Translations under genes and position numbers: made by a program | The notes under the pieces: model-generated | The model's database searches: none | Seen by the model: only the letters and a program-made list of their open reading frames with translations | Told to the model about the DNA's origin: nothing | From: Actinomycetales bacterium | GTDB taxonomy: Bacteria > Actinomycetota > Actinomycetes > Actinomycetales > Dermatophilaceae | Assembly (NCBI GenBank): GCA_012729695.1 | Contig: JAAYCP010000027.1 | Span: 50,857 to 114,856, forward strand | Direction of reading: 5' to 3' | Length of the DNA stretch: 64,000 nucleotides | Shown: positions 58,196 through 64,000 of the stretch, piece after piece | How the letters are laid out: each line of letters opens with the position of its first letter | How positions within the stretch are numbered: position 1 is the stretch's first letter

Positions 58196-59401
58196 TCAGC
58201 GGCGGGGCTTGCGCAGGTCGACCGTCATCGGGTGGACCTCGCTCTCGCCGGGGATGACCCGGTAGCCGGCCTTGCGGTAGAACCGCTGGTTGCGCGTCCG
58301 ACTGCGGCCGGTGTTGAGCCAGAACTCCGTGACGTCCTCGGGCGCCTGGCCCTCGGCGAACGCCAACAGCGCCCGCCCGAGGCCCTCCCCTGCGAGGTCC
58401 GGAGCGACCATGAGCCGACCGATCCACCACCGGTGCGGCTCCCCCGGCTTGCGCCGGGCCCGCACCGAGCCGATGAGGCGCCCGTGCGACCGGACCACCC
58501 AGGTCCTCCACTCCCGCAGGTCGGCCGTATGCTCGGCGACCGTCTCCACCGGACCCGCCCAGTGCGGGGCGACCTCGGCGACCTCCTCGATCCAGCAGGC
58601 GCGGGTCAGGACCATGAGCTCCGGCACGTCGGCCGGGGTGGCGAGGCGCAGGTCCAGGTCCCCCAGGCCCTCGACGACGAGCGACGGGTGGAGCAGGTCG
58701 GGCCGGCGCTGGGCCGTGCGGGCCAGTCGCTGCTCGTGCCGCCAGCGCGCGATGGCCGCGTGGTCGCCCGAGAGCAGCACCGGCGGTACCTCGCGGACCA
58801 CGGACCCGTCGTCCCAGGACGCGGGCTTGGTGTAGACGGGGTACTCGAGCAGCCCGTCCTCGTGGGACTCCTCGACGAGGCTCTCCGGGTTGCCCACGAC
58901 GCCGGGCACGAGGCGACCGATCGCCTCGACCATGGCGAGGACGGCGACCTCCCCGCCGTTGAGCACGTAGTCCCCGAGGGAGACGACGTCGACCTGCCAC
59001 CCGAGGCTCTCGGAGGCGTACTCGTACACGCGCTCGTCGATGCCCTCGTACCGCCCGCACGCGAAGGCGAGCCACTCCTCCTGGGCGAGCTCGCGCGCCA
59101 GCGTCTGGTCCAGCCGTCGCCCGGAGGGGCCAGGCACGATGAGTCTCGGCCGCATACCCTCTCCGCCGTCCGCAGCGGCGCCGAGCGCGTCGAGGGCCTC
59201 CTTCCACGGCTGCGGCTTCATGACCATCCCCGCGCCACCGCCGAAGGGGGTGTCGTCAACGGTGCGGTGCCGGTCATGGGTGAAGTCGCGCAGGTCGTGG
59301 ACCCGCACGTCGAGGACCCCGTCGCGACGCGCCTTGCCGATGAGTGAGAGCTCGAGCGGCGCGAGGTAGTCAGGGAAGATCGTGATGACGTCGATGCGCA
59401 T
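58196..59401 (-). CDS. trmD: tRNA (guanine-N1)-methyltransferase TrmD fused to C-terminal GNAT acetyltransferase domain
   Basis: [47 protein letters not shown]-terminal [14 protein letters not shown]...[21 protein letters not shown]...[10 protein letters not shown]. Confidence 0.93.
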   Translation of the reverse strand: MRIDVITIFPDYLAPLELSLIGKARRDGVLDVRVHDLRDFTHDRHRTVDDTPFGGGAGMVMKPQPWKEALDALGAAADGGEGMRPRLIVPGPSGRRLDQTLARELAQEEWLAFACGRYEGIDERVYEYASESLGWQVDVVSLGDYVLNGGEVAVLAMVEAIGRLVPGVVGNPESLVEESHEDGLLEYPVYTKPASWDDGSVVREVPPVLLSGDHAAIARWRHEQRLARTAQRRPDLLHPSLVVEGLGDLDLRLATPADVPELMVLTRACWIEEVAEVAPHWAGPVETVAEHTADLREWRTWVVRSHGRLIGSVRARRKPGEPHRWWIGRLMVAPDLAGEGLGRALLAFAEGQAPEDVTEFWLNTGRSRTRNQRFYRKAGYRVIPGESEVHPMTVDLRKPRR

Positions 59402-59410
59402 CGGCTTCCG

Positions 59411-59947
59411 CTACTCCCGCGCCAGGTCGAGCAGACCGGGGGGCGGGTCCATGACGACGCGGCCACCCTCGACATCGACCTCGAGCACGATCGCGGCGAC
59501 GAAGGGCACCATCGCCTCGGCGCCGTCCTCGAGCCCGACGACGAGGAGGTCCTGCGCGGCACCCGTGACGAGGCCCGTCACCTCTCCCAGACGGCCTCCG
59601 GCCGGGTCGTATGCGGTGAGCCCCACGAGCTCGTCCTCGTACCAGGACTCCTCGTCGGCTTCTGCGGCGACCTGCTCCTCGTCGAGGTGCAAGGTGGTGC
59701 CGCGAAGACCCTCGGCGCCCGTGCGGTCGGGGATCTCCTCGAACTGCAGCAGCCAGATGTCACGGTGGAGTCGGGCCGCGGCGAGGGTCAGCGCGCGGGG
59801 CACGCCCGAGCCGGTCGGTGCCTGCGTCGTGAAGACCGCGCCGGGCGCGAAGCGCGACTCGGGGTCGTCGGTGTGCACCTGCACCGTCACCTCCCCACGG
59901 GTCCCGTGGGGCTTGCCGATGCGGGCGATGAGTCGATCGGTGGTCAC
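59411..59947 (-). CDS. rimM: Ribosome maturation factor RimM
   Basis: IARIGKPHGTRGEVTV, VGLEDGAEAMVPFVAAIV; GTG start. Confidence 0.94.
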   Translation of the reverse strand: MTTDRLIARIGKPHGTRGEVTVQVHTDDPESRFAPGAVFTTQAPTGSGVPRALTLAAARLHRDIWLLQFEEIPDRTGAEGLRGTTLHLDEEQVAAEADEESWYEDELVGLTAYDPAGGRLGEVTGLVTGAAQDLLVVGLEDGAEAMVPFVAAIVLEVDVEGGRVVMDPPPGLLDLARE

Positions 59948-60051
59948 GCGGTCATCCTTCCGTATGCGTCGCCCCAGGCTCGCGCGGCGCCTCTGCAGCT
60001 TGGGTGTGCGGTGGCAGGCCGGGCGAGCGCTGACTCCCAAAGACCTGACGG

Positions 60052-60096
60052 ACGACGAACGGCGGGCATGCGATGCGCATACCCGCCGTTCGTCGT
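60052..60096. terminator. Long hairpin between KH-protein gene and rimM (15 bp perfect stem, 15 nt loop)
   Basis: ACGACGAACGGCGGG / CCCGCCGTTCGTCGT. Confidence 0.7.
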
Positions 60097-60116
60097 GTGG
60101 TTCGACCGAACCAGCC

Positions 60117-60362
60117 CTATCGGACGCGGTCCGTGTCGACGATGTCGATGCGGACGTTCTTGCCGCCGGCCAGTGCGCTCATGACGGTGCGCAGGGCGCT
60201 CGCCGTCCGTCCGGAGCGACCGATGACACGGCCGAGGTCGTCGGGGTGGACCCGGACCTCGAGCAGGTCACCGCCGCGGCGGAGCTCCTTGTGGCGCACG
60301 ACGACGTCGTCCTTGTGGTCGACGATGCTGGTGACGAGGTGCTCGAGAGCCTCTTCGAGCAT
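60117..60362 (-). CDS. KH-domain RNA-binding protein (KhpA-like)
   Basis: VHPDDLGRVIGRSGRTASALRTVM; between rpsP and rimM. Confidence 0.93.
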   Translation of the reverse strand: MLEEALEHLVTSIVDHKDDVVVRHKELRRGGDLLEVRVHPDDLGRVIGRSGRTASALRTVMSALAGGKNVRIDIVDTDRVR

Positions 60363-60367
60363 CAGGC

Positions 60368-60859
60368 TCAGGCCTTGTCCTCGGCGTCCGCGTCGGCCTT
60401 GACCTCGTCGACCGCGGGCTCCTCGGTGACCTCAGCCTGCTCGGCGGCGGGCTCGGCCTTCTTGGCTGCCTTCTTCCGCGGCGTGGTGGCGCGGGAGGCG
60501 TCCTCGTCGGTCTTGGCGCCGGCAGCGGCCAGCGCAGCCTCGTAGAGCTCCTTCTTGCTCTTCTTAGGCTCCTTGACCTTCAGCGTGCCCTCGGCACCGG
60601 GCTCACCCTTGAACTTCTGCCAGTCACCGGTGACCTTGAGCAGAGCAAGGACGGGCTCGGTCGGCTGGGCGCCGTTGGCGAGCCAGTACTGCGCGCGCTC
60701 GCTGTCGATGTCGATGACCGAGGGCTCCTCGGTGGGGTGGTACTTGCCGATCTCCTCGATGGCGCGGCCATCGCGCTTGGTGCGCGAGTCCATGACGACG
60801 ACGCGGTAGAACGGGGTGCGGATCTTGCCCATCCGCTTGAGACGAATCTTGACGGCCAC
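60368..60859 (-). CDS. rpsP: 30S ribosomal protein S16 with Lys/Ala/Glu-rich tail
   Basis: [39 protein letters not shown] start. Confidence 0.97.
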   Translation of the reverse strand: MAVKIRLKRMGKIRTPFYRVVVMDSRTKRDGRAIEEIGKYHPTEEPSVIDIDSERAQYWLANGAQPTEPVLALLKVTGDWQKFKGEPGAEGTLKVKEPKKSKKELYEAALAAAGAKTDEDASRATTPRKKAAKKAEPAAEQAEVTEEPAVDEVKADADAEDKA

Positions 60860-61024
60860 AGGTGTGGTCCCTTTCCAGATGTATGCGAGGCACGGCGAGA
60901 CCGGGTGGGGAACACACGGGGAACCTGTACCTCTGGGGTAGGCGCGCGGCGCGAGCGAGAGGGGCCCACACCACACGGGTACGAGCGACCATTCTGCCAG
61001 AGGTCGCGGGATGCTCCGAACCGG

Positions 61025-61116
61025 CGCCGACCGAGCTCGGCTCAGATCGCCGACCGACCTCGGCTCGGGTCGCCGACCGACCTCCGCATGAGTCCCCGAC
61101 CGAGCACGAGCTCGGG
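61025..61116. repeat. 23 bp tandem repeat x4 (CGCCGACCGACCTCGGCTCGGGT-like)
   Basis: Constant 23 bp period at 61025, 61048, 61071, 61094. Confidence 0.88.
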
Positions 61117-61140
61117 CGACCGACCGCGAGCGGCAGCGGC

Positions 61141-62226
61141 TCAGACCACCCGCACCCCGCGCAGGACGATCGCGACGGGATCGGACAGGGTCCGCAGGTC
61201 CTCGCGGGGATCCTCCTTGAGGATGACGAGGTCGGCGGGGTCGCCCTCATCCAGCCCGGCGTGACCGAGCCACTCGCGGGCCCGCCACGTGGCAGCGCCC
61301 AGCACGTCGATCCGGGACAGTCCGGCCCGCTCGAGCTCGAGGGCCTCCTCCGGCACCAGTCCGTGACTGATGTGGCCGCCGGCGTCGGTGCCGACGTAGA
61401 CCGGCACCCCGGCCTCGTGGGCAGCACCGATGGTCTCGTAGCGGCGGGCATGGAGGTCGAGCATGCGGTCCCGGTAGAGCGGGAACTTCTCCCCCGCCGC
61501 AGCCGCGAAGTCGGGGAAGTTGGCGATGTTGATGAGCGTGGGCACGATGGCGATCCCCTGCTCGGCGAACTGCGAGATGGTCTCGGGCTCAAGGCCGGTC
61601 GCGTGCTCGATGCAGTCGGTCCCGGCCGCGGCGAAGTCGTAGAGCACCTCCTGGCCGAAGCAGTGTGCCGTGACCCGTGCCCCCTCCTCGTGCGCGGCGG
61701 CGATGGCCTCGGTCAGCACGTCGCGTGGCCAGCACGGCTGGAGGTCTCCCGCGTCCCGGTCGATCCAGTCCCCCACGAGCTTGACCCAGCCGTCACCGGC
61801 CCGAGCCTCGGCGCGGACCCGGCTGACGAGCTGGTCGGGCTCGACCTCGTGGCCGTAGTTCCTGATGTAGCGCCGGGTCCGCGCGATGTGGCGGCCGGCG
61901 CGCACGATGCGCGGCAGGTCCTCGCGGTCGTCGATCCAGCGGGTGTCGGCAGCCGAACCGGCGTCCCGGATGAGCAGCGTTCCGTGGTCGCGGTCGGTGA
62001 GCGCCTGGGTCTCGGCCTCGGCATCCGAGACCGCCCCCTGAGGTCCCAGACCGACGTGGCAGTGGGCATCGACATACCCGGGCAGGACCCAGCCACCGAC
62101 CGAGGTGACGTCGTGGCGGCCCGCGGGCGGCGCATACGTGATGATCCCGTCGACGACCCACGCCTGGGCGCGCACGTCGTCTGGGCCGGCGAGGATCGGA
62201 CCGCGCAGGTGGAGGACGTCACTCAT
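61141..62226 (-). CDS. Amidohydrolase family protein (imidazolonepropionase-like)
   Basis: [41 protein letters not shown]. Confidence 0.9.
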   Translation of the reverse strand: MSDVLHLRGPILAGPDDVRAQAWVVDGIITYAPPAGRHDVTSVGGWVLPGYVDAHCHVGLGPQGAVSDAEAETQALTDRDHGTLLIRDAGSAADTRWIDDREDLPRIVRAGRHIARTRRYIRNYGHEVEPDQLVSRVRAEARAGDGWVKLVGDWIDRDAGDLQPCWPRDVLTEAIAAAHEEGARVTAHCFGQEVLYDFAAAGTDCIEHATGLEPETISQFAEQGIAIVPTLINIANFPDFAAAAGEKFPLYRDRMLDLHARRYETIGAAHEAGVPVYVGTDAGGHISHGLVPEEALELERAGLSRIDVLGAATWRAREWLGHAGLDEGDPADLVILKEDPREDLRTLSDPVAIVLRGVRVV

Positions 62227-62265
62227 GACACCGAACCTAGATGATGCCCGGTCGACGCGGGTGGA

Positions 62266-63120
62266 TCAGGTGCCCGAAGCCCCGTCTGCGGCCTCGTCCG
62301 AAGCGCCGCCCGCAGCCCGCTCCGGCCCGAGGATGAACCGGCGCAGCGCCTCGACGACGACCTCCGGTCGCTCCGTGTGCACCCAGTGCCCGGCCCCCTT
62401 CACCGTCACCTGGAGCGTGCGGGGGAACAGGGCGCGCATCGTCTCGGCGTCCTCCTCCCGCACGTAGCGTGACTCGCCGCCGACGAGCCACAGCACGGGG
62501 TTTGGGTACGGCTCGTAGTCCCCGGGCTGCACCGGCCAGCCACCCATGCGTGCCTCACCAGCGATGTCGCGGGCGACGAGGTCGAGGTTCGTCTGCCAGC
62601 GCCAGGAGTCCTTGTCGCGGCGCAGGTTCTGCAGGAGGAAGGCCTTGACCCCCGGGTCGGGCTCGTCGAAGAGCTCCTCGGCCTCGGCGCGCGTGGAGAT
62701 CTGATCGAGCGGGAGGCGCTGCATCTCCTCGACGTAGCCGCTGAAGCGGTCCAGGTTGCCGTAGTCGCGCGGCGCGATGTCGACGACGACGAGCCGCTCG
62801 ATGAGATCGGGCCTCTGCAGCGCCGCGATCATCGCGGTCTTGCCGCCGAGGGAGTGACCGACGAGGGTCCACCGCTCCCCCCGCGTCGCAGTCTCGAGGG
62901 TGTCGATGACCTGGGCAGCGTAGGCGTCGAAGGAGAAGTCCTTCGTCCACGACGACCGTCCGTGGTTGGGCAGGTCGAGCAGCAGCGCCTGGGTCTGGTC
63001 ACCGTTCGGACCGCTGACCGCCTTGGCGATCTGCATCCAGTTGCGGCCCTGGCCGAACAGGCCGTGGAGGTATGCGACGCGCGGCCCCGCGGACCCGGTC
63101 GCCAGCGCGAAGAGAACCAT
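62266..63120 (-). CDS. Alpha/beta hydrolase
   Basis: YLHGLFGQGRNW, LVGHSLGGKTAMIAAL, GAGHWVHTERPEVV. Confidence 0.92.
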   Translation of the reverse strand: MVLFALATGSAGPRVAYLHGLFGQGRNWMQIAKAVSGPNGDQTQALLLDLPNHGRSSWTKDFSFDAYAAQVIDTLETATRGERWTLVGHSLGGKTAMIAALQRPDLIERLVVVDIAPRDYGNLDRFSGYVEEMQRLPLDQISTRAEAEELFDEPDPGVKAFLLQNLRRDKDSWRWQTNLDLVARDIAGEARMGGWPVQPGDYEPYPNPVLWLVGGESRYVREEDAETMRALFPRTLQVTVKGAGHWVHTERPEVVVEALRRFILGPERAAGGASDEAADGASGT

Positions 63121-63412
63121 CAGCCACCGTCGCCAGCAGCACGGGCGTACCAGAACGTTCCTATTGGCACGTTGTGGTACGCGTCGCTGTCCATGACCAG
63201 GGCTCAGCCCTTACCGAGGAACTTCTCGAATACAGACGCCTTAGCGCTGTACGAGTCAGCCTCACAAGGTCGGCCCGGATGAGCGCTGTGGGTTGCATTC
63301 TTCTCGGCTAGTTCTCGCACGGGGTGAGCCTAGCCGAACCACATAAGGCGGCCCCCGCGATGCGCAAACATCCGAGGGCCTGACGACGAACCAAACCGGA
63401 AAGGGGTTCATC

Positions 63413-63730
63413 GTGGGCACAAGACTACCCATCAGCAGCGACAACACTCCACCCCCCGCAGGGCGCGTCTACAGGATGCGCAGCGGCAGCGGCCGGACCT
63501 GGCAGGTTGGCCCGACGTCCTCGGACGGATCGCCGACCACCCTCGAGCACGCGCGGCGGATCGCCTCCGAACTCGGTTTCGAGCTCGTCGAGGATCGCCC
63601 ACAATGGCGCGCGTCGTGTGAGGCGTGCGGGTGGTCGACGGCGGCACCGACCTACGCAGACGCAGGCGAGGCGGCCAGGGCGCACGCCGACGAGTGCCCT
63701 GAGGCAGCGACGCTCGTCGAGGCGGTGTGA
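63413..63730 (+). CDS. Small hypothetical protein with CxxC-H-C zinc-ribbon-like motif
   Basis: SCEACGWSTAAPTYADAGEAARAHADEC; start of a same-strand run of small genes. Confidence 0.65.
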   Translation: MGTRLPISSDNTPPPAGRVYRMRSGSGRTWQVGPTSSDGSPTTLEHARRIASELGFELVEDRPQWRASCEACGWSTAAPTYADAGEAARAHADECPEAATLVEAV

Positions 63731-63733
63731 GCC

Positions 63734-63808
63734 GTGGCTATCGCGCTAATCCTCTTCGCCCTGACCGCCCTCGCGGCCTACGCGCTCCCGATGCGGCACC
63801 AGCCATGA
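63734..63808 (+). CDS. Possible 24 aa hydrophobic peptide (VAIALILFALTALAAYALPMRHQP)
   Basis: GTG start, ATGA overlap with next ORF; very short. Confidence 0.4.
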   Translation: MAIALILFALTALAAYALPMRHQP

Positions 63809-64000
63809 GCACCGCGGCGGCCTACATGCGGCCCGTACACGACTCGCAGCGGCCTGCGCTGCCTGTCCTGCCACCGACACGCCACGAGACCGCCACGGAC
63901 GCTCTGTGCGTGCTCTGGGACCAGTTGGAGGCGATGGGCACCGACCAGGCTCGGGCGTTCCTCACCGGCCCTGCAGCGGCGTTCCTGCTCGGCCTTGACG
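63805..64000 (+). CDS. Hypothetical protein, truncated by window end
   Basis: MSTAAAYMRPVHDSQRPALPVLPPTRHETATDALCVLWDQLEAMG... open to edge. Confidence 0.5.
   Translation, partial: MSTAAAYMRPVHDSQRPALPVLPPTRHETATDALCVLWDQLEAMGTDQARAFLTGPAAAFLLGLD

Noticed and set aside
63262-63447. 61 aa minus-strand ORF at the right-end intergenic region
   Set aside because: No motifs and overlaps the start of a better-supported plus-strand gene.
1-64000. rRNA or tRNA genes
   Set aside because: No cloverleaf with a recognisable GTTCGANTC T-loop context or rRNA sequence was noticed; a tRNAscan/Infernal run would be decisive.

Overview
A 64 kb high-GC actinobacterial chromosomal window, probably Micrococcales/Intrasporangiaceae-like (inferred from gene order and composition; not tested by search). 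Coordinates 1-3.4 kb hold a truncated heavy-metal P-type ATPase, a Crp/Fnr regulator and an orphan DnaB-C/RecA-like ATPase. From 3.6 to 25.2 kb lies a large nitrogen-compound catabolic island. It encodes succinate-semialdehyde-type ALDH, a three-subunit molybdenum hydroxylase, a five-gene PxpA / biotin carrier / biotin carboxylase / PxpB-like / PxpC-like module, an agmatinase-family ureohydrolase, a saccharopine-dehydrogenase-family protein, a Pot-type ABC importer, an aminobutyraldehyde-type ALDH, an Lrp regulator, a class III aminotransferase and a FAD oxidoreductase. The two divergent promoter regions of this island share a three-block motif, suggesting one regulon. From 25 to 63 kb comes the conserved translation/secretion backbone (rlmN-cdsA-frr-pyrH-tsf-rpsB ... 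xerC-dprA-comM-yraN-rnhB-lepB-lepB-rplS-trmD-rimM-KH-rpsP). It is interrupted by an unusual asymmetric ABC exporter pair, GH65/beta-PGM genes and a sugar ABC importer. The right end starts a cluster of small genes resembling a mobile element. Unexplained structure includes a four-copy ~62 bp hairpin repeat array, recurrent 15 bp tandem repeats at several loci, a 23 bp tandem repeat, and a marked excess of the heptamer GTATGCG/CGCATAC.
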